Numbered from the stretch's first letter, positions 34,305 to 43,742 are shown. The stretch is DNA of 64,000 bases from Methylocella silvestris (GCF_002891535.1 NZ_PDZR01000021.1:1-64000); one strand, 5' to 3'. Numbers and translations: made by a program. The notes: a model not told the origin generated them from the sequence alone.

Positions 34305-35366
34305 CTAACTATTGCCAAATCGCTTGCGCCAATCTGGCGGGCTCGCCGCGAAGGGCAGCGCCCGCGCCTCATAAATCGCGCGGGCGATGGCCCGCGCCAG
34401 GCAATCGGCGGCGAGCGCGCCGATCTCGATCTTGTCGGTCAGCGTGGCGGGTTTGGGCGCGAGCCCGGTCGCCGCCGAAAAAACCGTATCGCCGTCCATC
34501 GCCGCATGAGCCGGGCGCAGCGCGCGCGCCATGCCGTCCTGCGCCATCACGGCGAGGCGCTTGGCCTCGGACCTTGTCAGCGCCGCGTCGGTGGCGACGA
34601 TCGCGATGGTCGTATTCTGCGGCTCGACGCTCTTGATCTTGAAATCGGCGCCCGGCCACACGGCGGGCCAGCCGAGCCCGCCGAATTCCGCTCCGCGCTC
34701 ATAGGGCGCCGCCCAGAAATGCGGTCCCTCGCCGATGGTCGCCCGGCCGATCGCATTGACGGCGACGAGCGCCCCCACCGTAAACCCCGAAGCGCTCGTT
34801 GCGCTCGCCGAGCCGAGGCCGCCCTTGAGATCGGCGGTCGTCGCGCCATAGCCGGCGCCTGCCGTGCCGAGCGGAAAATCCAGGGCCGCCGCGGCCGCCG
34901 CTTCAAAACCAAGCCGCCAATAGATCGGCTCGGGGCCAAAATCCTTGTCGCCGCCGTTGAGGAGATCGAACAGCACGGCGCCGGGGGCGATCGGCACCTT
35001 GACTGCGCCCACTGAAAAGCCCTGGCCCTGCACGCGCAAAAAGGCGGTGACGCCGCCCATCGCATCGAGGCCGTAAACAGAGCCGCCGGACAGCACGAGC
35101 GCATTGACGGCCTCGACCGTCATGCCGGGCTCGAGCAGCGCGGTGTCGCGGCCGCCGGGCGCGCCGCCATGGATGGCGATCGAGGCCGCGGCCGGGGCCT
35201 CGAACAAAACCGTCGTGACGCCAGAGGCGATCCTTGCGTCCTGGGCGTTGCCGACGCGAAGGCCGGCGACATCGGTGATGAGGTTCTTCACGGGCGGGTC
35301 TGCTGCGGGCGAGGTTAAAGGGGCGGGATCAGGAGGCGCTGAAGCGGTTCGCGACATCGCGCGCAA
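34305..35366 (-). CDS. P1 (DmpA/L-aminopeptidase-esterase) family peptidase
   Basis: 353-aa Ntn-type self-processing aminopeptidase of the S58/P1 family. Visible are ITDVAGLRVGNAQD at the start, VLSGGSVYGLDAMGGV, KGGLGSASA with the predicted nucleophilic Ser at the autoprocessing site, and NTTIAIVATDAAL. The first 25 residues overlap the upstream gene by about 37 bp. The true start may be a GTG at 35291 just before KNLITDV. The enzyme hydrolyses N-terminal or D-residue peptides in characterised relatives. It sits between the TIGR02301 protein and the TsdA-like gene in a same-strand run. Confidence 0.88.
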   Translation of the reverse strand: MRAMSRTASAPPDPAPLTSPAADPPVKNLITDVAGLRVGNAQDARIASGVTTVLFEAPAAASIAIHGGAPGGRDTALLEPGMTVEAVNALVLSGGSVYGLDAMGGVTAFLRVQGQGFSVGAVKVPIAPGAVLFDLLNGGDKDFGPEPIYWRLGFEAAAAAALDFPLGTAGAGYGATTADLKGGLGSASATSASGFTVGALVAVNAIGRATIGEGPHFWAAPYERGAEFGGLGWPAVWPGADFKIKSVEPQNTTIAIVATDAALTRSEAKRLAVMAQDGMARALRPAHAAMDGDTVFSAATGLAPKPATLTDKIEIGALAADCLARAIARAIYEARALPFAASPPDWRKRFGNS

Positions 35367-36000
35367 GCTTGCCGCCTTCGCTCAGGAAGCGACTGATGAC
35401 GATCTGCGCATTGGGCGAGCAGGCCTGATAGGATTGCTCATAATCATGGAAGCTGCGGTTGAACGCCCCGGCGAGCCGTTCCTTGCGGTCCACGGTCCGG
35501 GCTTCAGCCTCGAGAAAATCCTGCATCTTTTTGCGCCAATCATCCTTGGCGCCGCAAATGTCGTCGAGATAGGCGAGCGCGCCGAGAATTTCCGCGAGCC
35601 GCAGGATCTGCGGCTCATACGGCGGCGGCGGCGTTTCGGGCGTTGCCGGAGCCGGATCGGTTTTGGCGCTGGCTCCTTTGCCTGCCTCCGGGGCGGGCGC
35701 GCCCTTGGCGGTTTCGGTCTTGGGCGCGGCGGGCCTTGCCTCTCGCTTCGGCTTAGTATGCGCGGGTCTTGAATGCTTTGGCTCCTTGGCCGGCTCAGGA
35801 GCAGGCGCAGGAGGCGCAAACCAGGGGATCGGAAAGGGGAGGCCGTTTGGCTGCGAATTTTGCGCGGCTGCCGACGGCAATGCCGCCGGAAGCAGCATAA
35901 GCGCCGCGGCAAGGACGAGCGCGGTTCTTGTTTGCGGTCTACTGCCGCTAAGCGTCATTGGTCCGGCCGGCTTGCGATGACATGCTGAAACTCTAGCCAT
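35329..36000 (-). CDS. TIGR02301-family exported protein
   Basis: 223-aa protein with a signal peptide (LVLAAALMLLPAALPSAAAQ), a Pro/Ala/Lys-rich linker of about 80 residues and a conserved C-terminal domain. That domain contains YEPQILRLAEILGALAYLDDICG, RLAGAFNRSFHDYEQSYQAC and EGGKLARDVANRF. Its three spaced Cys/Asp-rich segments match the TIGR02301 family of alphaproteobacteria. Function unknown. The start at 36000 is chosen for consistency with the neighbouring Nudix stop; an internal ATG at 35958 would give a shorter N-terminus. It overlaps the P1 peptidase start by about 37 bp. Confidence 0.8.
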   Translation of the reverse strand: MARVSACHRKPAGPMTLSGSRPQTRTALVLAAALMLLPAALPSAAAQNSQPNGLPFPIPWFAPPAPAPEPAKEPKHSRPAHTKPKREARPAAPKTETAKGAPAPEAGKGASAKTDPAPATPETPPPPYEPQILRLAEILGALAYLDDICGAKDDWRKKMQDFLEAEARTVDRKERLAGAFNRSFHDYEQSYQACSPNAQIVISRFLSEGGKLARDVANRFSAS

Positions 36001-36030
36001 GTTTGCGCAGCTTTGAAAAGCGGCGGTCCG

Positions 36031-36513
36031 TCAGCGCGGCGTCGCGGCGCGAAAATATCTGGCGGCGGCGCCCTCGACGACCTCGGCTGTCAGCGGCGTG
36101 CACGGCAGGCGCGCGAGTGCGGCGGGAGGCGCCCATAAGACCCGGCCGGCTTCGGGGCCCGGCGTACCCTCGCCGGAAATCCATTCGCCGATGAAGGAAG
36201 CGATGACAAAATGACGCTTGATCCTGCCGCTCGCGTCGCGTTCGATCGATTCGACATGGCGATTGAAGCCGAATATGCGCGCCTCCACCTGGACCTCTTC
36301 GGCGAGTTCGCGCAGGGCCGCGGCTTCAAGCGTTTCGCCGGCCTCAACCAGCCCGCCAGGCAGCGAGAAATCGCCCGCGAAGGGCGCCCGCGTGCGGGTT
36401 GCAAGCAGCACCGCGCCGCCGCGGAACACGGCGATGCTGACGGCGAGAAACGGATAGGCCGGATAGAGCCGCGCCGATTCTGGCGCGGGTTCGGCCGTGG
36501 ACTGGCTGCTCAC
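36031..36513 (-). CDS. Nudix hydrolase
   Basis: 160-aa Nudix enzyme. The Nudix box is complete: [18 protein letters not shown] then AEEV (GX5EX7REUXEE). It is similar to ADP-ribose or NTP pyrophosphatases, but no specific substrate is readable. It starts at GTG, overlapping the pdxH stop by 4 bp, so translation is coupled. It lies upstream of the TIGR02301 gene. Confidence 0.92.
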   Translation of the reverse strand: MSSQSTAEPAPESARLYPAYPFLAVSIAVFRGGAVLLATRTRAPFAGDFSLPGGLVEAGETLEAAALRELAEEVQVEARIFGFNRHVESIERDASGRIKRHFVIASFIGEWISGEGTPGPEAGRVLWAPPAALARLPCTPLTAEVVEGAAARYFRAATPR

Positions 36514-37124
36514 GGGTAGAGTCGCTCCTTGCGCCAGGCCGCGCCGACAGAATCGCGGCGGAAGACGATGCGGTCATGCAGGCGGAAGGCCCCGTCCGAC
36601 CAGAACTCGATCTGCACCGGCGCGATCCGGTAGCCGGTCCAATAGGGCGGGCGCGGGATTTCGCCGATGGCGTATTTCAGCGCATATTTGGCGACGGCTT
36701 TTTCAAGCGCGAAGCGGCTTTCGAGCGGGCGGGACTGCTGGCTCGCCCAGGCGCCGATCCGGCTTTCGCGGGCTCTTGAGGCGAAATAGGCGTCGGCCTC
36801 GGCTCCTGACACTTGCGTCACGGCGCCGCGAAAGCGCACCTGGCGGCGCAGCGATTTCCAGTGCATGACGGCGGCGGCCCCGGGATTTGCCGCAAGTTCG
36901 CGCCCCTTCGCGCTTTCGGCGTTGCTGTAGAAAACGAATCCCGCCGGGCCCGCCTCCTTGAGCAGCACCATGCGGACGTCGGGAAGCCCGTCGGCGTCGA
37001 CGCTCGCCAGCGCCATCGCCTCCGGATCGTTCAACTCGGCCTTGCGCGCCTCGGCAAACCAGGAGTCGAACAAATCGAACGGCTCAAGCGCGTCGGCAAG
37101 GTCATCCCCCGTTAACTTGTTCAA
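36510..37124 (-). CDS. pdxH: Pyridoxamine 5'-phosphate oxidase
   Basis: 204-aa FMN enzyme that oxidises pyridoxamine- and pyridoxine-5'-phosphate to pyridoxal 5'-phosphate. The conserved [34 protein letters not shown] and the C-terminal signature [19 protein letters not shown] are present. The length is normal. It overlaps the Nudix gene by 4 bp and is the first gene of a minus-strand run down to the TsdA-like gene. The divergent gene is an RT0821/Lpp0805-type lipoprotein. Confidence 0.96.
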   Translation of the reverse strand: MNKLTGDDLADALEPFDLFDSWFAEARKAELNDPEAMALASVDADGLPDVRMVLLKEAGPAGFVFYSNAESAKGRELAANPGAAAVMHWKSLRRQVRFRGAVTQVSGAEADAYFASRARESRIGAWASQQSRPLESRFALEKAVAKYALKYAIGEIPRPPYWTGYRIAPVQIEFWSDGAFRLHDRIVFRRDSVGAAWRKERLYP

Positions 37125-37144
37125 GGCTAAATCTCCCCAGGGCA

Positions 37145-37185
37145 GATGCCGAAAAGTTGTAGACTCTTCGGACCGACATCATGCT
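37145..37185 (+). repeat. Dispersed intergenic palindromic repeat, copy 2
   Basis: The segment GATGCCGAAAAGTTG-AGACT...TCGG-CCGACATCATGCT lies between the divergent pdxH and lipoprotein genes. It is nearly identical to the reverse complement of 48952-48996. The two share GATGCCGAAAAGTTG, AGACT, CCGACATCATGCT and the spacing between them. Confidence 0.8.
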
Positions 37186-37264
37186 CCAAACTCTCGGAAT
37201 CGATCGCGATTCATGATTTTGGATTGGTTCATCCCAAATCGTCGCGATCGGCGGGCAACACTTT

Positions 37265-37807
37265 TTGCGAGCGGTTGAAGTTGTGACAGGACGGCTCGTG
37301 CGCCATTATCATCAATTGAGGTCGCTCTCCAGGATTCGTCGCGCCGGCCTGCTTTTGTCTGCCTTTCTAGCGCCTGACGGGCTGGCGGGGAGCGCCCTTC
37401 GCCTGTTGCCGTTGATGCTGGCCGGCGCCTGCCTGTCCGGTTGCGCGGTCTCCCTGCCGATCGCGACGCTGACGAGCTCAAGGGACGACGTCACGGGCTC
37501 GATCGAAAGTTCGCCGCTCGAGCGCCTGCTCGACGCCGAGGATTGGCGCCGGGCCAAAGCGGCCCTCTCGACGGCTCTCGACCCGCAGGGAAATGGCACG
37601 GAGGTCGGCTGGGACAATCCCGAGTCAGGCGCGAAGGGCTCTTTCGCCCCGCTTGGAAAAGCCTATCCGTCAGAAGCCAAGATCTGCCGCGCCTTTCGCA
37701 CCGACGTGCAGCGCAAGGGCGCAACGAATGCGATGGAAGGCGTCGCCTGCGCCGACAAGAGCGGCGACTGGGGAATCCTCGAGGTCCGCCCGGCGAAGAA
37801 GGCTTGA
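37265..37807 (+). CDS. RT0821/Lpp0805-type surface lipoprotein
   Basis: Up to 180 aa. The lipobox LSGC follows the hydrophobic stretch RLLPLMLAGAC, so the mature protein would be a lipoprotein of about 120 residues. The conserved C-terminal domain has AYPSEAKICRAFRTDV, MEGVACADKSGDWGI and EVRPAKKA, matching the RT0821/Lpp0805 (17-kDa surface antigen-like) family. The start is unclear: a TTG at 37265 or an internal GTG or TTG, because no ATG precedes the signal segment. Gene order with pdxH and DnaJ is common in alphaproteobacteria. Confidence 0.72.
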   Translation: MRAVEVVTGRLVRHYHQLRSLSRIRRAGLLLSAFLAPDGLAGSALRLLPLMLAGACLSGCAVSLPIATLTSSRDDVTGSIESSPLERLLDAEDWRRAKAALSTALDPQGNGTEVGWDNPESGAKGSFAPLGKAYPSEAKICRAFRTDVQRKGATNAMEGVACADKSGDWGILEVRPAKKA

Positions 37808-37978
37808 GCCGGCCTCGCCGGCTTCCCTCCGGCTTAGCGCCAGCCGAAACCCTGGCGGACCGCAAGCGCGGCTTTAAAGGCGCAAGCCTTGCGCGTCGCC
37901 GAAACATTCCCCATTTTCGAAACGAGACATGGGCGCTGGCGCCGGGGTCTGGGCGAGCGTTTGGAGTGGGCTCAATCG

Positions 37979-38947
37979 ATGCGTGATCCTTATACTGTTC
38001 TTGGCGTGGCAAAGGGCGCAGATGCGGCCGAGATCAAGGCGGCTTTCCGCAAGCTCGCCAAAAAATTCCATCCCGATCAAAGCAAAGAGGTGAAGGCGAA
38101 GGAAAAATTCGCCGAAATCAGTTCGGCTTATGAAATCCTCGGCGACGAAAAAAAGCGCGCCGCCTTCGATCGCGGCGAAATCGACGCCGAAGGCAAGCCG
38201 CGTCATCCGGGCTTTGAGGGCTTTGGCGCCGGCGCGGGCGGATTTGGCGGCGGGCGCCGCGCCAAGGCAGGCGCGGGGGCGGGCTTTGAAGGGTTCGAGT
38301 TCAATTTCGGCGGCGGCCGCGCCGGCGCGGGACCGGACCCGAGCGATATTTTCAGCGAATTATTTGGCGCCGGAGCGGCGCGTCGGGGCGCGCGCGGGGC
38401 AGGTGCGCCGCCGCCGCGCGGCGAGGATGTTACGGCGAACGTCAGCGTCAGCCTGAACGATGCGGTGCATGGCGGCGCCGCCCGCGTGACCTTGCCGAGC
38501 GGGCGCACCCTCGAAGTCACCATTCCGGCTGGAATCGAGGACGGCAAGCAAATCCGCCTGAAGCGTCAGGGCGCCCCAAGCCTTGGCGGCGGCGAGCCGG
38601 GCGACGCGCTCGTCACGGTCAAAATTTCCAAACACCCTTTCTTCCGCGTCGACGGTCGAGATCTGCGTCTCGATCTGCCGGTGGCGCTTTATGAGGCCGT
38701 CCTGGGCGCCAAGATCAATGCGCCGACCCTTGACGGCGCCGTGGAGCTCGCCGTGCCGCCTGGCTCCAACGGCGGCCGCACCCTGCGGCTGCGCGGCAAG
38801 GGACTGCCCAATCCGCAGGGCGCGGCGGGCGATCTGTTGATAACCCTGCGCGTCGTGCTGCCGGACGAGACAGATCAGGAACTGGCCGCGCTGATGCGCA
38901 AATGGGAAAGCCAGAAGCCCTACAATCCGCGCAGCGACCTCGGCTAG
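37979..38947 (+). CDS. DnaJ-class co-chaperone (CbpA-like, no zinc finger)
   Basis: 322 aa from the ATG at 37979; the longer ORF start is not supported. The J domain (about residues 4-68) begins DPYTVLGVAKGADAAEIKAAFRKLAKKFHPD and carries the HPD motif. A Gly/Phe-rich linker runs to about residue 150. Two C-terminal peptide-binding domains follow, including GEDVTANVSVSLNDAV and LDLPVALYEAVLGA. There is no CxxCxGxG zinc-binding repeat, so it is a type II or CbpA-like J protein that stimulates DnaK. Confidence 0.92.
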   Translation: MRDPYTVLGVAKGADAAEIKAAFRKLAKKFHPDQSKEVKAKEKFAEISSAYEILGDEKKRAAFDRGEIDAEGKPRHPGFEGFGAGAGGFGGGRRAKAGAGAGFEGFEFNFGGGRAGAGPDPSDIFSELFGAGAARRGARGAGAPPPRGEDVTANVSVSLNDAVHGGAARVTLPSGRTLEVTIPAGIEDGKQIRLKRQGAPSLGGGEPGDALVTVKISKHPFFRVDGRDLRLDLPVALYEAVLGAKINAPTLDGAVELAVPPGSNGGRTLRLRGKGLPNPQGAAGDLLITLRVVLPDETDQELAALMRKWESQKPYNPRSDLG

Positions 38948-39044
38948 CATTCTGGAACGCCGCTCTTGCGACGGGCTCGTCCGCCATGCGATGAAAAACG
39001 TGCCGCCCGCGACAGGGTGGTTTGCGTGGGACTGCAGGGGCGCC

Positions 39045-39818
39045 ATGCGGCGGCTGATCCTCGAAGAGCCATTTTCGCGATCGGCGCTGCTGAGCCGCCG
39101 GCTTGCGGCTTTTGCCGTGGCCGTCGCGCTGATCGGCGTTGCGGCGGCGCGGGCGGGGCTTGATCCGCCGGCGGCGCTTGCCGTCCTCGGCGGCTCAATC
39201 GGCCTTGCGGCGGCTGCCGTGGTCTGCGCGCTGCTGGCCTTCGTTTTCATCTGGCGCACCGGCCGTCAGGGCGCGGGGCAGGCGACGGCCGGGCTCCTGC
39301 TGGCGCTGCTTCTCGTCGCCTATCCTGCCTATCTCGTTGCTAAAATGGCGCACACGCCACGATTGACCGACTTTTCGACTGATCTTGCCGATCCGCCCAT
39401 ATTTTCAACCTCGCGCGCTGCCCTCGCCGCGCGGGGCGGCGCGACGCCGCAAAGCCTGCCGACGGCGAAGCGCCGCGCTCAGGCGGCGGCCTTTCCGAAG
39501 ATCCTGCCGATCCTGCTCGATCTCGAAGGCAATGAAGCCTATGCCGCCGTTCTCAAGGCGGTGGCGGCCAGCGGCTGGAAGATCGTCGAACAGACGCCGC
39601 CGGGCGGGCGCATGGGGATTGGCCATATCGACGCCATCGCCCGCAGCATGATCTTGGGCTTTCCGTCCGACATCACGATCCGGGTGCGGCCGTTGACCGA
39701 CCAGACGCGCGTCGACATTCGCTCGGCCTCTCGCTTCGGCCCGTTCGATTTCGGCGTCAACCAGCGCAACATCGCTGTGTTCGAGGCTTCGCTCGAGGCG
39801 CAGGTCGACAAGAAATAG
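39045..39818 (+). CDS. DUF1499 membrane protein
   Basis: 257 aa from the ATG at 39045 (MRRLILEEPF); the longer start at 38991 is less likely. Three N-terminal transmembrane segments are visible: LAAFAVAVALIGVAAARAG, AALAVLGGSIGLAAAAVVC and ATAGLLLALLLVAYPAYLV. The C-terminal part carries the DUF1499 pattern, PRLTDFSTDLADPP, the YAAVLKAVAASGWKIVEQTPP core, and SDITIRVRPLTDQTRVDIRSASR. Function unknown. It is convergent with the MBL gene. Confidence 0.85.
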   Translation: MRRLILEEPFSRSALLSRRLAAFAVAVALIGVAAARAGLDPPAALAVLGGSIGLAAAAVVCALLAFVFIWRTGRQGAGQATAGLLLALLLVAYPAYLVAKMAHTPRLTDFSTDLADPPIFSTSRAALAARGGATPQSLPTAKRRAQAAAFPKILPILLDLEGNEAYAAVLKAVAASGWKIVEQTPPGGRMGIGHIDAIARSMILGFPSDITIRVRPLTDQTRVDIRSASRFGPFDFGVNQRNIAVFEASLEAQVDKK

Positions 39819-39826
39819 CGGGCGCC

Positions 39827-40735
39827 TCAGGCCAGCGTGAAACGGCTGGCCAGCGTCGCCGCCGCGTTCTCGGAAGCGACGAGCCCGCGGTCGGCAAGGT
39901 CCTGAAGATGCGCCAGCGTCGACAGGGCAGCTGCGAAACGCAGATTTTCCGGTAGATTTTCATAAACATTGGCGACGATCGCCTCGACCGTGGCGTCGCC
40001 CTTTTCCAGCCGCGACAGGATCGCCTGCTCGCGCTGGCGGCGGTGATGCGCGAGCGCGCGGACGAAGCGTTGCGGCTCGCTCACCGGGCCGCCATGGCCC
40101 GGCCAATAGATCCTGTCGTCGCGCTGGCGCAGCCTGTCGAGCGAATTCATGTAATCGCGCATTGAGCCGTCGGGCGGAATAACGACCGTGGTTGACCAGG
40201 CCATGACATGGTCGCCGGAAAACAGCGCCTGCTCCTGCGGCAAGGCGAAGGCCAGATGATTTGAGGTATGACCCGGCGTTTCGACGGCAACGAGCGAAAA
40301 TCCATCCCCTTCAAAACGATCGCCCTCGCGCAGGATTCGATCAGGCGCATGGAGAAGATCGTGCGAGCCGCCCCCGGCGGCGTGCGCAAAGGGCGCGCAG
40401 CCGAGGATAAGCGCGCCGGTCGCGGCCTGCAGCAAACGCGCGCCCGGCGCATGATCCTTATGCGTATGGGTGACGAGGATGGCGGCGACCTTTTCGCCCC
40501 GCAGGGCGTGGGTGAGCGCCGCCAGATGGCTTTCGCTTGCGGGACCGGGATCGATGATCGCGACCTCGCCCTTGCCGACGATATAGGAGCATGTTCCGGT
40601 AAAGGTCATAGGGCCGGGATTGTCGGCGACGATGCGGCGGACCAGCGGCGACAGAAATTCAGGCGCCCCGGCGGTCGCATCGAAAGCGCGGTTGAAGGCA
40701 AGCGCTTCGCTGGCGGCGGATTCGGCGTCGTTCAT
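39827..40735 (-). CDS. MBL-fold metallo-hydrolase
   Basis: 302 aa from the ATG at 40735 (AGGAAG upstream). The Zn-binding motif THTHKDHAPG is near residues 88-97 (HxHxDH). Later ligands are in VETPGHTSNHLAF, ALFSGDHVM and YWPGHGGPV. A C-terminal extension of about 60 residues with a winged-helix-like pattern (AILSRLEKGDATVEAIV) is typical of the lactamase_B/LACTB2-like subgroup. Such enzymes act as endoribonucleases or glyoxalase II-like thioesterases. The substrate here is unknown. Confidence 0.9.
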   Translation of the reverse strand: MNDAESAASEALAFNRAFDATAGAPEFLSPLVRRIVADNPGPMTFTGTCSYIVGKGEVAIIDPGPASESHLAALTHALRGEKVAAILVTHTHKDHAPGARLLQAATGALILGCAPFAHAAGGGSHDLLHAPDRILREGDRFEGDGFSLVAVETPGHTSNHLAFALPQEQALFSGDHVMAWSTTVVIPPDGSMRDYMNSLDRLRQRDDRIYWPGHGGPVSEPQRFVRALAHHRRQREQAILSRLEKGDATVEAIVANVYENLPENLRFAAALSTLAHLQDLADRGLVASENAAATLASRFTLA

Positions 40736-40750
40736 GCGTCTTCCTGGATG

Positions 40751-40774
40751 AAAAAGGCGCCCCGCGGGCGCCTT
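40751..40774 (-). terminator. Intrinsic terminator of the small exported protein gene
   Basis: On the minus strand AAGGCGCC, a short loop, then GGCGCCTT is followed by a run of five T. It lies about 45 bp after the stop of the gene at 40820-41107 and just before the MBL start. It separates the two transcripts. Confidence 0.8.
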
Positions 40775-40819
40775 CCAAACCTTAACAACGCGCCAAGCCA
40801 CAACTCGCGGGCGTCGGTC

Positions 40820-41107
40820 TTATTTCGCTTCCGGTCCGGATGGCGGGATCACCGGCGTCGAATTGGGCTCGGGAACAGGCGCGGGCTTGACGATGCCGGG
40901 ATCAACGCCGGGCTTAGGTTTGATGACGCCGCCGCTTTCGTCAAGCTTGCCGCTAAGACTCTCGCTCCGGCCGGCGTTCAAGGGCTCGCCCTGTTTTTCC
41001 GGGATGACTTGCGATGTTCCAGGAGCGCCAGGCGCGGATTGCGCCATGGCGAATGGCGCCGTCAGAGTGGTCAATGCCGCCAGAACAGCCGCGACTTTTC
41101 TCAACAT
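40820..41107 (-). CDS. Small exported Pro/Gly-rich protein
   Basis: 95-aa protein with a signal peptide (MLRKVAAVLAALTTLTAPFAMA) and an extended mature part rich in Pro, Gly, Ser and Lys. The mature part includes repeated PKPG/PEPN-like steps and ends PPSGPEAK. No cysteine and no predicted fold. GGAGA precedes the ATG. Such short PxPG-rich exported proteins are often annotated hypothetical in alphaproteobacteria. It ends at a strong terminator (40751-40774). Confidence 0.7.
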   Translation of the reverse strand: MLRKVAAVLAALTTLTAPFAMAQSAPGAPGTSQVIPEKQGEPLNAGRSESLSGKLDESGGVIKPKPGVDPGIVKPAPVPEPNSTPVIPPSGPEAK

Positions 41108-41172
41108 GGCGAAGTCTCCTCAATGGGACATTTCTTCGCCAACGCCCTGCCGCAGCGCTTCGTTCCGGGATT

Positions 41173-41790
41173 CTACCTGACGTCCGTCAGTTCCTCGGCA
41201 AGCTTTTTCTCCTCGCGCCGCATCAGGATCGCGGCGACAACCACGCCCGCGACGACAAAGAGGAGCGCCAGAACGCCGAGCGGGCCGCTGACGCGATGCA
41301 TGGCGTCGCCGAAGAAGAAGGCGCCGGCGCCCATGAGGATCGCCCACAGCACGCCGCCGGTCGCGTTGAAAAACAGGAATTTGCCCCAGCTATATTTGTT
41401 GACGCCCGCCAGCAAAGCGGCGAGGACGCGCAAAAAAGCGACGAAGCGGCCGAAGAAGACAATCTTGCCGCCGTGCTTTTCAAACAGATGCTGCCCGAGC
41501 TTCAGGCGCGATTCCGGCAGATGGATGAATTTGCCGTAGCGTACCAGCAGCTTCGCGCCGAAAGTGCGGCCGACCCAGAAGCCGATATTGTCGCCGATGA
41601 TCGCGCCCGCCGCCGCCGCGATGACAACCCAGACGATATCGAGATTTCCCGTCGCCCCGGCGTATCCCGCCGCGAGCAGCAGCACGGTTTCGCCGGGCAA
41701 AGGCACGCCGGCGCTCTCGAGCATGACAATAAAAAAAACGGCCCAATAGCCATGTTGGGCGATCAGCGGCTGTATTTGTTCAATGAACAC
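41173..41790 (-). CDS. DedA family membrane protein (first of tandem pair)
   Basis: 205-aa DedA (SNARE-associated/VTT) membrane protein, a family linked to undecaprenyl-phosphate or phospholipid flipping and membrane homeostasis. Visible are AVFFIVMLESAGVPLPGETVLL, the acidic GDNIGFWVGR loop and the basic HGGKIVFFGRFVAFLRVLAALLAG motif, which carry the conserved E, D and R residues. It starts at GTG with AGGAG five bases upstream. It lies downstream of a second, related copy. Confidence 0.93.
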   Translation of the reverse strand: MFIEQIQPLIAQHGYWAVFFIVMLESAGVPLPGETVLLLAAGYAGATGNLDIVWVVIAAAAGAIIGDNIGFWVGRTFGAKLLVRYGKFIHLPESRLKLGQHLFEKHGGKIVFFGRFVAFLRVLAALLAGVNKYSWGKFLFFNATGGVLWAILMGAGAFFFGDAMHRVSGPLGVLALLFVVAGVVVAAILMRREEKKLAEELTDVR

Positions 41791-41825
41791 GAAGGCTCCT
41801 GATGCACGGCGTCGCGCGGCCGATC

Positions 41826-42479
41826 TTAAAAGGATCGGGTTTGAACGGGGCCGGGCAACGCAGTTTCCGCCTCCGCAATCAAACGGGCTTCGTTCTTTTT
41901 ATAGAATCGCCAGCAGAAAGTAAAAACGCCCGCCGCCGCGATAAGGCCGACAAGGCCGATCGGCCCGGCGATGCGGTGGGCTTCAGCGCCGAACACAAAG
42001 CCGATGGCGCCGAACAGGCTTGCCCAGACGAGCGCGCCGGCGGCGTTGAAAAGAAAGAAGCGCGAGGGGCTGAAGCGGTTCGCTCCGGCAAGAAAAGCGG
42101 CGAAGGCGCGCAGCACGGCGACGAAACGGCCGAAGAAAACAATTTTGCCGCCATGTTTTTCGAAAAGATATTGCCCGAGTTTGAGCCGCCCTTCATCGAG
42201 ATGAATGAGCGGCCCGCAGCGCGCCAGCAGCGGAAAGCCGAAGCGGCGCCCGGCCCAGAAGCCGAGATTGTCGCCAACGATCGCGCCAGCCGCCGCGGCT
42301 GCGATCACGCCTGCGATATGCAGTTCGCCGCCGCTCGAATGAAGGCCCGAGAGGATTGCGCCGGTGACAAGAAGCGTTTCGCCGGGAAAAGGGATGCCCG
42401 CGCTCTCGATGGCGACGCCGCAGAAAATCGCGACATAGCCGTAGCGCGCCAGCAGCTCTGGAATTTGGTCAAAGGTCAT
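41826..42479 (-). CDS. DedA family membrane protein (second of tandem pair)
   Basis: 217-aa DedA protein from the ATG at 42479 (AGGA upstream). It has the same motif order as its neighbour: FCGVAIESAGIPFPGETLLV, GDNLGFWAGRRFG and HGGKIVFFGRFVAVLRAFAAFLAG. The two copies are clearly paralogous but diverged outside these motifs. It lies 35 bp upstream of the first copy, so they are probably co-transcribed. Confidence 0.93.
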   Translation of the reverse strand: MTFDQIPELLARYGYVAIFCGVAIESAGIPFPGETLLVTGAILSGLHSSGGELHIAGVIAAAAAGAIVGDNLGFWAGRRFGFPLLARCGPLIHLDEGRLKLGQYLFEKHGGKIVFFGRFVAVLRAFAAFLAGANRFSPSRFFLFNAAGALVWASLFGAIGFVFGAEAHRIAGPIGLVGLIAAAGVFTFCWRFYKKNEARLIAEAETALPGPVQTRSF

Positions 42480-42593
42480 GATGATCCTGCGACGTGTCCT
42501 TGAAGGGAACGCGTCCAGAACGTGGATCACGGCGCGCGAGGGCGCAAATTCATCTTGAGCGCGCCGCGCGTTGGACCGGGCTTTTTCGCGCGC

Positions 42594-43685
42594 TCAGCCT
42601 CGCGCGTGAACCGCGGCCCCGGCGGCGTCCGCCTTCAGAAAGAAGGCGCCGCGCAGGAAGCGGACCGGCACGAAGGCGCCGGGTTGAAGAGCGACCGAGG
42701 CGGGCGCGTCGACCTCGACGCTTGAGCGATCATAGGGAAGGGCGATTTCGGCGCGCCGCGTCGGGCCGCTGCGCCGCACTGACAGAACTTCGGCCTGGAG
42801 CGCGCCGGGCCCTTCCTCGCCGATCAGAATATCCTGCGGCCGGACGAACAGTCGGCCTTCGCCATTGTTCGAGGTGGCAAGACGGTTCGCCTTGGGCAAA
42901 TCGAGGCGGTGGTCGCCGAGAAACACCTCGCCCTCGCGCAGCTGCGCGCTGATGGCGCTCGATTCGCCGATGAATTCATGAACGAAGGCTGTCGCCGGAT
43001 GGTCGTAGATTTCGTCCGGCGTGCCGATCTGCTCGATATGACCGCCGTTCAAGACGGCGACGCGGTCGGCGAGTTCGAGCGCCTCGTCCTGATCATGGGT
43101 GACGAAGATTGTCGTATGACCTGTGCGCGTGTGAAGCTCGCGCAGCCAGCTGCGCAATTCACGCCGGACCTTGGCGTCGAGCGCGCCGAAGGGCTCGTCG
43201 AGAAGCAGCACGCGCGGCTCGACCGCCAGCGCTCTGGCGAGCGCGACGCGCTGGCGCTGGCCGCCGGAGAGCTGCGAGGGGCGACGTTTTTCGAGGCCGC
43301 TCAGCTGCACGAGATCGAGCAGCTCATGCGCGCGGCGGCGGATCTCGGCCTTGGGCGGGCGCTGCGCGCGGTTGCGCACGTCTAGTCCGAAGCCGACATT
43401 GTCCTCGACGGTCAGATGTTTGAACAGCGCGTAGTTCTGAAAGACGAAGCCAACGCGCCGATCCTGAACGCTTTTTTCCGACGCGTCCTCGTCGCCGAAA
43501 AAAACCTTGCCGGAATCGGGAAGGTCGAGCCCGGCGATGATCCGCAACAGCGTCGTCTTGCCGCCGCCGGAGGGACCAAGCAGAGCCACAAGCTCGCCGC
43601 TGCCGACGTTGAGGCTGACGCCTTCCAGCGCCGCACGGCGGGCCCCAGGGAAGCTTTTAACGATGTCTTGAGCGCGTATCTGCAT
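42594..43685 (-). CDS. cysA: Sulfate/thiosulfate ABC transporter ATP-binding protein
   Basis: 363-aa ATPase of the sulfate importer. Walker A is GPSGGGKTT, the signature is [15 protein letters not shown], Walker B is [13 protein letters not shown] and the H-loop [10 protein letters not shown]-terminal regulatory TOBE-like domain is present ([13 protein letters not shown], then RPQDILIG). It is the last gene of a cysT-cysW-cysA run. Identity as CysA rests on the two permeases before it. Confidence 0.94.
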   Translation of the reverse strand: MQIRAQDIVKSFPGARRAALEGVSLNVGSGELVALLGPSGGGKTTLLRIIAGLDLPDSGKVFFGDEDASEKSVQDRRVGFVFQNYALFKHLTVEDNVGFGLDVRNRAQRPPKAEIRRRAHELLDLVQLSGLEKRRPSQLSGGQRQRVALARALAVEPRVLLLDEPFGALDAKVRRELRSWLRELHTRTGHTTIFVTHDQDEALELADRVAVLNGGHIEQIGTPDEIYDHPATAFVHEFIGESSAISAQLREGEVFLGDHRLDLPKANRLATSNNGEGRLFVRPQDILIGEEGPGALQAEVLSVRRSGPTRRAEIALPYDRSSVEVDAPASVALQPGAFVPVRFLRGAFFLKADAAGAAVHARG

Positions 43686-43742
43686 CGATTGTGCTTTCGT
43701 AGTCTTGGATCGTCGCCGCGTGCGGCCGAAAAAGCGTTGTGA

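Noticed and set aside
40268..41539. 423-aa plus-strand ORF spanning several minus-strand genes
   Set aside because: It crosses a terminator and two genes with signal or Zn motifs; it is a shadow.
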